A stretch of 64,000 nt of DNA. Source: Callaeas wilsoni (lineage: Eukaryota; Chordata; Aves; Passeriformes; Callaeidae). Made by a program: the position numbers and the translations under genes. The notes below the pieces were generated by a model. It did no database searches. It was not told where the DNA came from and saw nothing but the letters and a program-made list of their open reading frames with translations. The number at the start of each line of letters is the position of its first letter. Positions within the stretch are counted from its first letter, which is position 1. The DNA lies in the NCBI GenBank assembly GCA_013398955.1, contig VWPU01008517.1, positions 1 to 64,000 on the forward strand. The letters are read 5' to 3'. Of the stretch, positions 22,686-36,083 are shown piece after piece.

Positions 22686-25600
22686 GTTTGTGCATCTCTG
22701 TGTTTAATCTGCTTTCCCACTGTTTTGCTTTTGCCTTTCATGCTGAAAGTCATTAAAGAGATATCCCTGAAATCCAAACCTCTTCCTGCCACGGTCAGTG
22801 CCTGAACCTCCCACGTGCACAGGTAATCAGAGGTGTGAGAGCTTGGACAGAACTCACAGAGCAGGAGGAGGCTGTTAAACACAGTGTAGGCGACATGTTC
22901 TGGTGCGTTGAGTGAGGAGAAACCTGCCCGGTTCTCCCTAAATATCTGGGATATAGGAACCCTGTAGCAATCAATGGCAATACAACTCTTCTTTTTTTTC
23001 TCAGTCGAGAAATCTCTCGGGTGTGAATTTTTAGATGGGTATATTTAGATCTAATACAGATTTCCAGTTCTTTCCACTCTGTTGCTCTCTCTGAATATCT
23101 AATGAATAATGCAATGTAAATTAAATTGATGACTGGATGTTGCAGTGGGGCTTGACAAGTGTTTCTTGAAGTTTACAGACATCCACATATCTTGACTCCT
23201 CAGCTGCAGCAGCTCTGAGTGGTGTTAGATGAAGGCGAGGAGAAAAATTAGCTGTATTAAAAGAAATGAAGTAAACTTTTCAGGTATAGTTTAAAAAGTA
23301 ATTTTGACACCCTCTCAGGTCAATAATAATTTCTCCCCTTCTCTTTCCATCATATGCAGATATGCTGTTTGCTCTACTCCCTTCTGCACAAGGAAATCTG
23401 GGTTTTCTTTAAACTGATGCTGATTTATGTTAAAAATATTTTATTAATTTGGTAATATTTATACCAGCCTTTCAAAATGCAAACAGAGCTGTCCTCTGGG
23501 AAATCCAGTTGGCTGCCTTGGGGCTGAAATGCACTGCTTTATAATGTCAAACGGTGGCACGAGGGTGAATTTCTTCCTGAGCTGAGATGCACTGCTTGAG
23601 AGTATCATACCTACAGCCATAATTTTAATGATAATTTATCATTCCTGAGAAGGGGAAAAGGAGGTCAGATGTGTATATTGGTTCAGCAAGCACGTGCTGT
23701 TACTCATTCCCTTGCTCAGCCTCTGCAGAGATGATGGAGAGGAAAAATGAAGCATAATGCATTCTCAAGGTTGCCAGGAGCAACTAATGCTTCCAAATTG
23801 GTATTCATGTTTTATTACATCTTAAATTTCAGCACCTTAAAAACAATAAAGGAAATTGCATTTTCACAAAGAGTCTTCCTTCAGGGAATGTACTTCAAGT
23901 TTACTGTCTTTTTTCTGATGTCTTTGTCCGTGTCTTATGAACTTCTTGTTTCAGAGGGAATATATATCTATATATCTATACCTATTTCCAACCTCCCCTT
24001 GGACACTTGCAGGGATGGGGCAGCCCCACTGAATTTACCTGGAATCTGCCTCTTTCTGGAGACATACCCAAGTACTTTCCCCAGAGCAAGAGCCAAGAGG
24101 GAAGGCATAAAAAAGCGTTTGTCCACCATTGTTATTGTACAACCACAGAAGTGTTTTTAATGAAAAAATGTCAGTAGCAATGAATGGATCCAATACAGAT
24201 CCTCTCAAATGAAAATATTACAGGGCAAACTCAAGTGTATTTTGTTCCTACTGAACATGGAACTCTCACACTGGTATGAAGAAATATTAGACCGAGTACA
24301 AAAGACATGGAAATGAATGGCTGGAGAAAAAAGAAGTAATATCTTTGAAGTTCAGAATTTCTTATCATTCCAGGGAGTTAATACAATTTACACTGACTGT
24401 GGTAACTTATTAATAAAAAATACATTGATCAGAAAACCTTTGTATATTATGAACATGTGAATAATTTTTCTTCACAGAGGTAACAATTTATTCAAAGGAA
24501 AGAGATCGTCAGATGAAGCCTGAAGAAACTCTCCCTATTCTCCTAGTACATGTTCTTACAGCTTTCTGTATAAAAAAGAAATAATAACAGTGAAGGATTT
24601 TCACAGCACCATCACAGAAGTGAAGTGCAAAACCCCAAACTTAAGCCCAAAAAGCTGATAGATTATTTCTGCCCATTTCCTGACCATAAATCCAAGCTAA
24701 GTCCATTAGCTCCCCTCTGAGTTACCACCACTCCCTATTGCCCTTCTATTAAAATTTGGCAGGGGAGCTGACTACCTTCTTAATGAAGCCCAGTAATTAT
24801 TTCAATTACATTGATACTTCCATTTGTAACACTGGAAATGTTGTGTTTGATTTGGTGATTCACAAAAAGTAATCCCTTTTCTCTACGTGAAGATCACTTC
24901 TTGTTTTGTTTCCATCCACTAGGTAATGGAATTTTCTAGGATTATTATAAATTTAATAATAAATTTTACTAAAGTAAGGTAAATATAAATTTTACTCAGC
25001 ATGCTATAAAAAAATTATTCTTAAAATTGGTAAAAAATCAATAAAAATACTAAAGAGTCTTAAAATATAGAGAGTTATATAAGGAAAGAATAAAATATTA
25101 TTGTTCTGTTATCCATAAAATGTTATTTGAGAACACTGAGATGCCATTGCTCATCATTCAGAAAGTTACAAATGCATAAAACCCTACAGAACAGTGGCTT
25201 TAAAAGAATCCTTATCTAGTTTTTGTCACCTGTGCAGATTTTTGCATTGCTTGCTAGAAGGTCTATAAGGCAAAGCCAAAGGATGAGGACTGTCAGTGTT
25301 GTATTAGAAAATGACATAAAGTGATGCCTGTGAATTCACATCTTGTGTTATAGAAAAATTTAGTTTCAGCGATTTTTGCTTGAACTTTTGCTATCAATAC
25401 CGCTCGATTTACCTTAAAAACTTGCAAAGAGTAATCTCCTTTTCCTGTTGTTTCTCACCATGTTCCCAGTGCACATATCCTCTGTACCCTAAGCTATAAT
25501 CTGCTTTTCCTCATCCAAACACCACTTACATTTCAGGTGGCTTCTACACAAAGGTACAAATACTCCAAATTCAGCAGCAGTCCTGTTCTCCCAAGCCACA

Positions 25601-28600
25601 GATCTTTCACTCTTTGTCATTTTTATGTATTCATTGTTGATTATATTTGCATTATTACATTCAAAAGAAGCATTTCAGTGCTAACCTTCACATGCTGCTT
25701 TGGTAAGCCTCAGGTTCTGCTCAGTGAAGTTATTTCATTAGGTTTTTTTCCTCCTGACACTTCTGCTGCATCACTTTTCTGTTGTCTCCCATTTCTTCTG
25801 GTCTCTCGTTTCTCCTCTTGCTTTGCACCTGAGCGTTTTTTGCCCGCACTGTTTTCTCTCTCTGCCCTTCCCTTCCTGTTTGGAGATTCCCAACACCCCT
25901 TCCTGCTGCCAGTCAGGTGGGAGTGATGCTTGGATGAACAGAGGGCACACCTGAGAGGTGGTGGATGCACACCAAGGGCTGGATCATGGAATCTGCCCGA
26001 GCGGGAATGAGCAACTAACACTTCCAACAAAAGGAGTGGTCACAGGAAAAAAAGCCTTTAAAAGACAGGTTTAGTAACTGAGGATATTTCCCTGCCTTAC
26101 CTCAGCAGAGCCTCCTGGCCTTTTCCTAATAGCAGGTTTTATATTCTATTATTTACATCCCAGATGTCTTGAGATCAGGAAGTCTCAGCATAACCATGAA
26201 CTTTCTCTGTGACTGTAAGTAGTTTTTGGTTCCTTTCTTCTTCATTTTCTAAGAAGCTGAGATCATTTCACGTTTCTGCTTTCCACTCTGTCAGCTGTTT
26301 GCACTGACAATTCTTCAAGACAGATATTATCTCTCTTTATTATTATTAAAAAAAAAGGTAATGAAAACAGGCTGCTGATACCCATTGTGATCAAAAATGG
26401 TATAACAATCTATGCAAACTACATTTTTCAGGAAACTCCTCTGTCCAAATTATGAAAGTGGACATTTATGATCTCGAAATTTAAGCAAACCTCAACACAA
26501 TGAGAAAAAACCTTCACTTAAACCTAGGTAATTCAAAATCCAACCCACTTTTCTTTCTCCATAAGTTTCACACGGATGTAGACAAATGTTTCATTTCATT
26601 CCAAGTGGTGTTATCAACCCTGTGGGAAACCCTTCTCACTCCCAAGAACTGGCAGTGTTTTATCATCCAAAACCAGGAGGAAAAAGTAATAACAAAGGTC
26701 ACCTGAAGTAGTTTCTGTTTTCCAGAAATCTATATCCTTCCCCAGTAAGGTTCAAACTGGGGTGTTCTTTTCCTCAGGTGATCTTTTTCCAAAATTGTTC
26801 TCCACGAAGCAACAATGTCTGCAGAAGACTAGAAACGCAATACAAGAGAATTGTAAAATCCGACCAGATCACCTTCATTTTGTACTTGTTGTAGCTTCAG
26901 TGATGAAATCGGAAACAGCGATATCAGTGAGGCACAGGAGCTAAATTTGCACAGCCAAATGTTTTAATTGATATGTGCCGTATCCCAGTTCTGATGCTGC
27001 TTAAAAACCATGTAAGTCCCTGAACCAGTCAAGGATGTGATACAACTAGTGTTGAAAGATTTGATGGTGGACTTCCTTTCATCTTATCCCTATTTTTATT
27101 GTCTTCTACTTCTTACAGAAGTCAGGGAAAACTCTGTGCAGGAAACCTGGGTGAGAATAAATCAAACCTCCATTAATCAGGAAGCATTCAATTGACTTCA
27201 ATGTGATTAGGACTAGGTCTTGGCATCTCTTAATTTTGGTCTTACAAATTCCCTCTAGCAAATTAGAAAAAGAATTATTAGTTACTGTTTAAAATTCAAC
27301 TGAGTTTATTAAAAACTCAGCTGGGTATCACCCTGCGGAACCTGATCTAGTGTTGGAGCTGGTCTGGTTTGGAGCAGGTGGATTGAACAGATGATTATCA
27401 GAGGTCTTTCTTTAAAAAAAAAAAAATCAAGAAAACCGCTCGACTCTCCAGAAAAAAACCCCTCAACTACTGCAAATAATTCTTACAACTCAAACATTTT
27501 CCGCATTTTCGTAGGAAGAAAGAAATTTGGTATCTTAGGAATAGCAGTTCCTATCTTAAATTATGACACTTTTCTCTTCTTTTTGGGAATTTCTCCATCT
27601 GAGCCCTAATTCAGGTTTCATGCTCATGCTAATCAAAGCAGCATGATAAAGTAGATCTTGTCCTCATTATTTTCAGCTTCATTTTCTCTCAGAGGTACTG
27701 CAGTGATGAAAGTTTGACTCTGCCTATTGGCACGTTGCAAGACTTGAAAAGTGACAGTAAACAGCTTGGCATTAAATATGGACAGAGACAAAGAATTCAC
27801 CCTGGGGTGACTTGGCCAAGGTGGACATTAGTGGCTTATTGCAACCAGAGAAAGGATTAAATGGCGAAAAGGCCATTTCTCGTGGGGAACGTGGACCCAC
27901 TGTAGTTTACCCTCTGTAGGAGCCCAGGGCTGCACTTGGAGCTCTGTGTGCAGAGGCCAGGACAGAGCAAGGACTGGAGGCACTGAGTAAGTCCTGTAAT
28001 TACTGCCAGTGCTCCCACCTCCTCCTCAGAGCACAGAATACTGAATTAATTCCTTTATTCCACTTTTAACTGGTTATTATATTCCACCACAGAGCAGAAA
28101 TGACAATATAGAACCTTAGGGTTTGTGTACACATTGAAGCCCCAGAAACACAGAAAAGTGCAAAATTCTGTGTGGCCTCCAGCAACAAATGCTGCAATCT
28201 CTGATCTTCTAAATACATGGATCTCAAAGAAATACAGGTATCTAGAAGAGGAAAACAACAGGGACTACCCCTGAAGCAAGAGGACAGTCCTGCAACTTGT
28301 TTTTATTGAGGTACACACCTGCCTTACTTAGCGAATCGTAATTAGGTTTTACCATCAGCTTTACACTAATGAGTATGACAAACAAGAAATTCCTCATCCT
28401 GTCAGAGCTGACAAATATTGGTCAGATCATTATGTGAATGAAGTGTTGGTAGCTGCTGCCAGTCAGTTTTCTATGCTAGCAGTGGTTGTTGGGAATTATA
28501 AACTGATTTTCACTGCTCCTTAACAATTTTATCTCTATGGGGAGTCTTAACATGGACTTCCCACAGCACATGTGAGTCTCACACAGATGGAATGGGAGGG

Positions 28601-28631
28601 AAACAATTCAGTGCCAGTTTTTGGGGCTCAG
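22686..28631. other. Unique DNA, no gene seen
   Basis: About 6 kb, strongly AT-rich around 24900-25100. Frames of 129-137 codons (23747-24160, 25537-25926, both plus) have low-complexity, Phe/Ser/Leu-rich translations and no domains. One small CR1 scrap sits at 23988-24029. Confidence 0.5.
23988..24029 (-). mobile_element. Short CR1 scrap
   Basis: 'ccaacctccccttggacact' followed by 'tgcagggatggggcagcccc' matches the antisense CR1 block 'cctggccttggacacttcca'. Neither side extends, so this is a 40-base relic. Confidence 0.5.
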
Positions 28632-28890
28632 CCATAAGATCACAGGTTTCCAGAAGGGCTTGGGTTGGGAGGGACCTTAAAGCCCCTCCAGTCCCACCCC
28701 TGCCATGGGCAGGGACAGCTTCCACTAGCCCAGGGTGCTCCAAGCCCCATCCAACCTGGCCTTGGCCACTGCCAGGGATCCAGGGGCAGCCACAGCTCCT
28801 CTGGGCACCCTGTGCCAGGGCCTCCCCACCCTCACAGGGAAGGATTCCTTCCCAATAGGCCGTCTAAACCTACCCTCTGTCAGTTTGAAT
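28632..28890 (-). mobile_element. CR1 3' region
   Basis: Antisense CR1: 'ataagatcacaggtttccag' (altered terminus), 'gcttgggttgggagggacct', standard central blocks, and 'ccgtctaaacctaccctctg' at its inner end. About 260 bases remain. Its near-consensus central blocks give two overlapping artefact frames. Confidence 0.92.
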
Positions 28891-30417
28891 GTTGGGGCTT
28901 TTTAATCTGAGGCAAAACAGATTAAAATGTCACACAAAAGAGAGTTGGAAGAGTTTGTTTCTTTGTTATTGTGCTTTAGATTGTAGGCACAGTGCTTTTA
29001 CTATTTCTCATCATGGATAGGAACCTCTTCTATCCAGAAGGACATGGGTACATTTAAATTTGACCGCTAAAGAGAAGATAATCAGAATGTGTTTAATGTG
29101 TTTTTATATTTCAGGATATTTAGAGAAACTTCTAACACTGTAATGAAAAGTTCTTGTAAACACATACCTAGGAAGAGTTTCTTTTTATTACTATTTACTG
29201 AAGCAGAATTCATAAATATTTTTTCCATTGCTATTTAGCATATTGTCTACATGCATTTTTTATCAAGACCCATATTTCATTTCACAGTTTTCTACATTTT
29301 CCAGTAGTCACTCACAAATTGGAAGAAGAAATGCAAAAATAGAATTCTGGAAAATCTGCATAATTTTACTTGCCCCAGTAGAGAAAGAAAGAACCAAGTT
29401 ATTATGATCTAGGTGGACATAAATCGTTGACTTTAAAAAAAAAACATTCTGTGACTGTGCTCAATTCTTTCCATTAATCTACTTCCCAGATGTTTCCATA
29501 GTCTAAACTTGGAATAAAAGTAACATAAACTTCTTAATTACCCTTTCCTAATGATAACATTTGTCCTCACAGCTTGCGCTAGATTAGTCCCCAAACCAGA
29601 GCTGAAACTTTTCTAACTGCTTGGGCAGAAAATTTGAGGAAAGAAGGTATTTTAGCTAGATTGGCTCTCCACAAGCAGGTTGGAATGGTGTTTATGGTCA
29701 GACTCCACAGCACAGGATATACAGGACCTTTTGGGCAGCAGGTGGAACACAATCCGATGAAGGAGATGAGGAAGAAGGTAGATTTTTCTTTGCTATTCCT
29801 GCTGGCAGAATTGAGTATTCTGAGGAAGTAAACCAGTTATTGAATTGTTAATATCCTTCTCAAATTACCCACCTAAAGTCAAAGGAGCAGCTCAGTGATC
29901 ACCTCCTGGTCTTCCATGAGGATGGGAGCTGCTGCTGCTTCCTCATTTCAGTGAGCTTTACCCCTGAATTAATGATTTGCATTTTTACATAAATCTCAGA
30001 AGGCAAGCATTGCATCATTTTACGTGCTGGAATTATACTCAGCTCTGGATAAACCTGTTTACACTGCTGAAATATCCAGGACAGATGGATCCATGACTTT
30101 GCCCCGCACTGCTTTCCTTGAGGAACCAGAGGAACTCAGGTAGCAGATCTGCAGTTTGCAGCCTTGCCTTGAATGACTGAGCTGCCTCGAGAGATTCCCT
30201 CAGCTTTTTAGAGCTCAGGTTTTGCCTGTGCTGTGGGTTAGGCTCAGGCCCACAAAGCCACACTCAGTTTCCCCAGCAGGATGGGGAGAAGCTCCTGGGT
30301 CGAGATAAAGTTTCATAGGTAAATCAAAAGCTGCACATGCAAGCCAAGCAAAATCAGCAATTCATTCCCTGCTTCCCATCAGCAGATGTTCAGACCCGTA
30401 ATCTGTGAACATCCAGC

Positions 30418-30470
30418 TGTTTTTTGAACACTTCCAGGGATGGTGACTTCACCACCACCCTGGGGAAAGG
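30418..30470 (-). mobile_element. CR1 scrap, second subfamily
   Basis: 'ttttttgaacacttccaggg' followed by 'atggtgacttcaccaccacc' and 'ctgggg' is the antisense CR1 block of the subfamily that also occurs at 39643. Confidence 0.6.
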
Positions 30471-31562
30471 GAAGTAGTGAAGTCTCTCTGTCATTCTGTC
30501 TTACTGCTTTGCAGTAAGATTTAATTCTCAGTCTACCTGCATATGGTGTGCTTTGAAATTAGTAAAATTATTAAATGAAAGCGATGAAAGAAATGATTTA
30601 GCAAGTAGAAATCAGGAGAGAATTTTAAGAAAACTCTACTATAATTATGTAGAATTTTCTGCTGCAGAAGATCATCAGAAGTCAAAGAGAAGGAGCAAAA
30701 CATCCACAGTTCTGATTGCTGCAACTTAATTGGAAAAACAAATGTGCAGTATCAATGGAACAAAAAAAGCAGGTTGCAAAGACTTGTCCTCTTATTTGAA
30801 ATGTCATTTCAAGAAATAAACATTTTCATGATAAGCAGTGATAGGTGAGAGTGGTGTGTGCAAGGCAATCCCACCTGCACGTCTCACCAGGTGAGCAAGG
30901 TCACCTGTGCTGGGTACCTGGGCAATGCCCTCTGTCAGTGTCATTGGAGAACTCTCCTGCAGGTCAATTCTGAAAGAGGTGTCAGGCAGCACTCAGGAAT
31001 TTCTGTTGTTTCTGGGGGTCATCTTTCAGATGGAATGCAAAGCCCAAGTATTGATGGGGCCCAGTACTTAAATACCCCTTGGAGGAATTAGCTTATTAAC
31101 CTTGTGTCCTGGCTAAATCCCAATTCCAGCAATTAAAAATTTGCCCTCTGAAGTTCTCTCCACAGATTTGATGCAGCACATGATTAATAAGTTCCTGCCA
31201 TAAACTCTGTTTCTGGTTTAACTGAGAAATGTTTAAGGGCAGTGGTGTTCCACTCCAGGGATGAAGAAATGGATTCAGAGTTTTTTTAGGAGGCACAGCA
31301 TCTGTTGTTCAAATAGAAAAAACTAACATGAACGTCACCTTCATCCACAGGAAAATCAGAGGCTGGAAAATTTTTGAAAACATTTTTACCATATAAACTT
31401 GAAGGAAAAACAACAGAGACGATTTAGAAGCAACTGTTTAATTAAAAATACTGGAGTTTAAACCACAAAAATCATTTGCATTTCTAAAATCATCTCTTTT
31501 TTCAATCTAAGAACCATAAAACTCAGCAGAATCAAAAGAGCAGCTTGGGAATAAGTAGTCAG

Positions 31563-31662
31563 ATGGAATATCCTGAGCTGGAAGGGACCCACGGGGATCT
31601 TCCAGTCCAACCCCTGGCCCTGCCCAGGACACCCCAACAATGCCACCCTGTGCTGAGTTGGT
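31563..31662 (-). mobile_element. CR1 3'-end fragment, 'tatcc' subfamily
   Basis: 'atggaatatcctgagctgga', 'agggacccacggggatcttc', 'ccaacccctggccctgccca' and 'ggacaccccaacaatgccac': antisense CR1 end of the same subfamily as 18711 and 50656, about 100 bases. Confidence 0.87.
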
Positions 31663-34261
31663 CCTTCACATAAAGGGATCCCTCTGATTATGTTCTCTTT
31701 CTTTACTTCTACTGCTTTATTTTAACATAATCAAAGGAAAAGAGAGACAGGAGACCAGAGCAGCTATGTCCCAGGCTGAGCATTATGAAGTTATTTGAAA
31801 ATCATATTGGAACATTCTTATTTATGAAATTTCTATTTATATACCAGTTTTACTGCAGGAAAGGGTTTCAGGTTATGTGAATGTCATATTTTATTAAGTA
31901 CTACACTCTGAATTTATTTCTAATTCCTCTCTCCATTAAATTAAACAGGGCACATGGTTATAATTTTAATTTCTTAATTTTATGACAATTACCCAAGCAA
32001 CATCTGGGCTCTGGAACATTTTAGTAATTCAGGGGTTTATTACAGAATAACAACAGATTTCTCAAATTTGGGGCAATTTTTATTGAAATTTGGTCCATCC
32101 TCATCTAGAATGTTTGGTAAAAATAGGAATTTTGAATTTATTGTATCAAACTTTCTGAGCATACATGGCTACTTCTTATTAAACATTCTCAGAATACTTA
32201 AAAACCTTAGGAGAAAAAAACCATAAATCTGTATTCTGGATTACAGAAATTGTAGTGGATTGGTTGATCTTTCAAGCAGAGCATGAAGTGACTGCTAATC
32301 AAAAGTGCCTCAAGGCAGGAAACTCTAAAATATTAAAGCTGGTTTATTCAGGATGTCTCAACTCTTTAATTTGACTTTGCTTGGTGCTATCTTTAAAAGT
32401 TTTATTTAAGCTATCCAAAGCATTAACAAAATATCCATTATGATCTGGGTTTGTAGAATTAAAATATATTTGAGATTTTGGGAAAAAAATTGAGTAATTT
32501 ATTGAATCTAATCTGCACGATGATGGAATAAAGATGTGAATGTTCTCTGTGTCGGTTGTGTGCTGCTGGTGGGTTTGAAGGTCTGTCTAGAAGCTGGGAA
32601 GGTCATAAATACTAAACCAGGAAACACGAGTGGTTAACTCACCTTTACTTTCAAAATATCAAGTGAGGTTTTGGCTAAACAGGTTCACATCAATAAATGT
32701 CATCTCCAGGCACCAAAATAATCTTGGAATTGGATTCATGAATCGTTGCACACACAGATTCTGCCATATAACATCTCCTTTGATCTGCAAACTCTTTCCA
32801 AAACACATTTTCACGTCTCTGCTCCTTTCCACCCAGTCCTCATTGCTAAGGAAGGAGTCACTGGGACACTCCACCGTGCCCCACAGCTCTGTCTAGTTCC
32901 TTTTGCCTCCCTCAACCCCCTGCACTTTGCTCACGATTGTGCTGACAAGAGATTTTTCTCTCTATCATCAGTTTCTCTTGGAGGGATCTGTACATTAAAC
33001 CTCTTTGTTTTCTCTTGAATTAGTCAGACTTTCCCCGGTGTTTTTACTATGGCACATTTTCCAGAAATGCTATTTTCGGGTGATTTTTCAACTCTGTTCC
33101 TGAATTGTAAAGACCAGAGCAAAGGACACAGTTTGCTTACCCAAAATTATCACCTCAGTCCTGTTCTTCCTGTAATCCTGTGTGGACTCCCAGGACCAAA
33201 CTGACTGAAGTCTTGTGCTTGAAACTTATGCTCAGCCAGTTACCCATCACATTTTACATTTACATATCATTGCCTCTGCGTACAAAGCAGTCTCTCCTCC
33301 TCCCTGTGCTCCATTCCCACACTTTCCCCTCTCAGATGTGCAATATTCTGCTACATCTGGCAGCCAAGAATGTCCCTGGAGCCCCTGCTGAACAGTGAGA
33401 TCCCCATCCCCATTCTCCTGAACACCAGTAATTGTGCATTTTGCACACATTGCTGCCATCAGATGTTTGAATTATCCTGTTTGGAGCAGCCTGGTCCTTT
33501 AACAGCCTGTAATGTAAAGATATAATGGAGGTGGCTGTGCTAAAAAGCATCTGAGAACTCCTCTTGTGATTGCCAATTCCAAACCCTCTAAGCACTTATG
33601 AGCATAATATTATCTCCTCATCCCAGTCAATTTTCTCCCTGAATATTTACTGAATACCAAATTCATACCCAAATCAGTGGTTGAGAAAGTAAAGGAAGAA
33701 GCAGGACATAATCCATATTTTCTTTCTCCTTGTCATTGGATTGCTGTGTTACAGAGACAACTGTAAACCTCACCTAAGGATTGAGTTGATAGAAATTGCG
33801 TGTCTTCTTCTAAGTGATATCCTCAGAGAGAATTTTCCATTGATTTTGGGGCACTTTGCCCTAGAAACACACAGATATTAGATATTTTAAACTCTCCAGC
33901 TATTTCTTGGCATTTCGAGTCACCAGTGAGCCAAATTTACAATAAAGGTGAGCTCTTCATTACAAAAAGATCATTTTTCCTAGGTTTCATAAAACAACCT
34001 GTGATGACCCACCTATCAATTGTCCCAGATTTTTCTTGGCAAAATATGGAGCTCAAATGAACCATAATTAATAAAAATAATACTTGATTGTTGCAGGTGA
34101 AGACGGCAGATTTTCTGTTTGCATAATTACACTGCTGATGATTGCTTAGCATTAATGTAGTTTAGGTAAAACGTTCTAAATTTTCCTAGTAAAGCAACCT
34201 AACCTAAAACATTTGTAGTTCTAGGGGTCATAAATGTTGCTGCTGCCACATCTGCTAAATA

Positions 34262-34340
34262 TCTATCCCTGCTTATGGCAGGGGATTGGAAATAGGTGAC
34301 CTAAAGGTCCCTTCCAACCCATGCCACTCTGATTCTATGA
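34262..34340 (+). mobile_element. CR1 LINE 3' end
   Basis: 'tatccctgcttatggcaggg', 'gacctaaaggtcccttccaa' and the terminus 'cactctgattctatga' identify a sense CR1 end of about 80 bases. Confidence 0.85.
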
Positions 34341-34452
34341 AATAAATTATCCTCTGCGGTTATTTTTGAGCTTAAATTGCATTTGCGATGAGGAAACACA
34401 GCTCAACCCAAAGAATCAGCATGAAAAAGAAAGCAGAAGCTGAAAAGATGGT

Positions 34453-34456
<4 letters not shown>

Positions 34457-34492
<36 letters not shown>
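34457..34492. repeat. (AGAT)9 microsatellite
   Basis: Nine uninterrupted AGAT units; a GATA-factor core occurs in each. Likely polymorphic. Confidence 0.97.
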
Positions 34493-35910
34493 CACTCCTA
34501 AACCATTATCCTTCAACCTCAATATCAAATAATTTTGCCCAAAAGTATCAGCAAAATATCTTGAGGGACATAGGAGGTGTTTCTTCAGATCTTTACCCCC
34601 AAATTTAATTTGTCTTCTGCAGTATCCAGCTCATCCCATTTTAGTATGCTTTGTAGCATATTTAAAATGTCTTTGATTCCTCCCATCACCAAATGGATGA
34701 GGAATATTCCCCAGGACTTTTAACAGAGTAGCTCACAAAGTGGAGGCTATGGAATAAAAATAGGGGGATATAATTAGCCATGCTATTTTAATGGAAAACC
34801 TATCAAAGTTGTAATATGAAAGTCTCATTTAGCAGAGCCGTCCTTAAATTTTTCCTTTCTTGGTAATTTTTCTGATTCCAGTCCCACTCTCCTGACTGGA
34901 AAAAGTTTCTGTCTCTGAGAGTTTTGCTGTGATCCCTGAGTCCTGAAGTCAGTGACATCTCTCACTGATTTCTGACTGCAATCACTGTTTTCTAGTTGCT
35001 AATAAGCAGCTCTTCAGTTTAATAACTTCTAAACCTCTTTTTTTTTTTTTGTCACAGTTATGTGACATTCTTCAGTGTACCTTGAATATATAGAAAAATG
35101 TACCTTCCTTATAGTCTACGTCTGCTTAGAGAAACACATATTGCACAATACCTGAGCAGGTTTATTTCCAAGTGTTCTTTGAAGCCTAGCAGGGTTAATT
35201 AAACACCTTGGGATGCCAGCTGGCTGGACTGAGTGATTCTCATCATTGTCTTCTGTAATATTAATTCATGCATCTGAATTATTCAATTATTTTTATATAT
35301 ATATATATTTGCACTTCTATGTGCATGTTGTATATGTTCATAGCCACAGTTGAACAGGAATGTTTTTATGCATAACTGTATTTCCTTCTGCATTGCATAT
35401 TAACAACTTTTCTCAGCTCTCCTCTCTCTCATTCCACCCATTCCCATTTAATCTATAGGATGTCTGGAACAAGGAAACTGTTTTCATTATACACCTGTGG
35501 AAAGAACATTTCAGTTGTGTTAGCAACAAATGTTGAAAATTTCAGTACTTGCAGCACAAACTAATCCTTCACTGCTTCATTTTCCCTTTATACAAATTCG
35601 AAGTTGAAGAGTAAGACTTAGCTGCTGGGAAAGAATATAAAAAAGTCTCTGAAATGTAATAAAGACTATATAACTCTATATCATAAAAAAAATATAGCCA
35701 AGCTGAGGAAGTATCTGCCTCTCTGGTACTACTTGCTGTAGCTTTCTCACAATACTCCTCAAAATATAGAAGTCCTGCAAATTTAATTTTTTTAAAATAA
35801 ATTTAAAATCTTTGTTATTATCAGAAAGCAAATAAACCTCCTACATGTTGGGAATTTATTATTGGTGTACTTGAAACCTTGTCAGGAATTTGTATTGGGC
35901 CAGTTCTACT

Positions 35911-36083
35911 AGAGAGGGAGGGAGGGAGGGAAGGAAGGAAGGAAGGAAGGAAGGAAGGAAGGAAGGAAGGAAGGAAGGAAGGAAGGAAGGAAGGAAGGAA
36001 GGAAGGAAGGAAGGAAGGAAGGAAGGAAGGAAGGAAGGAAGGAAGGAAGGAAGGAAGGAAGGAAGGAAGGACGGAAGGCAGGA
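35911..36083 (+). repeat. Long (GGAA)n microsatellite
   Basis: An imperfect GAGGGAGG leader, then an uninterrupted GGAA array from about 35929 to 36070 (about 35 units), then 'acggaaggcagg'. All purines lie on the plus strand. GGAA is the core recognised by ETS-family factors, so the array could bind them in multiple copies; that is family knowledge, not shown here. Confidence 0.98.

Larger units (their letters stand above)
28891..34261. other. Unique DNA with two CR1 scraps, no gene seen
   Basis: Apart from the CR1 remnants at 30418 and 31563, nothing is recognisable. Frames are under 91 codons and lack domains. Confidence 0.5.
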
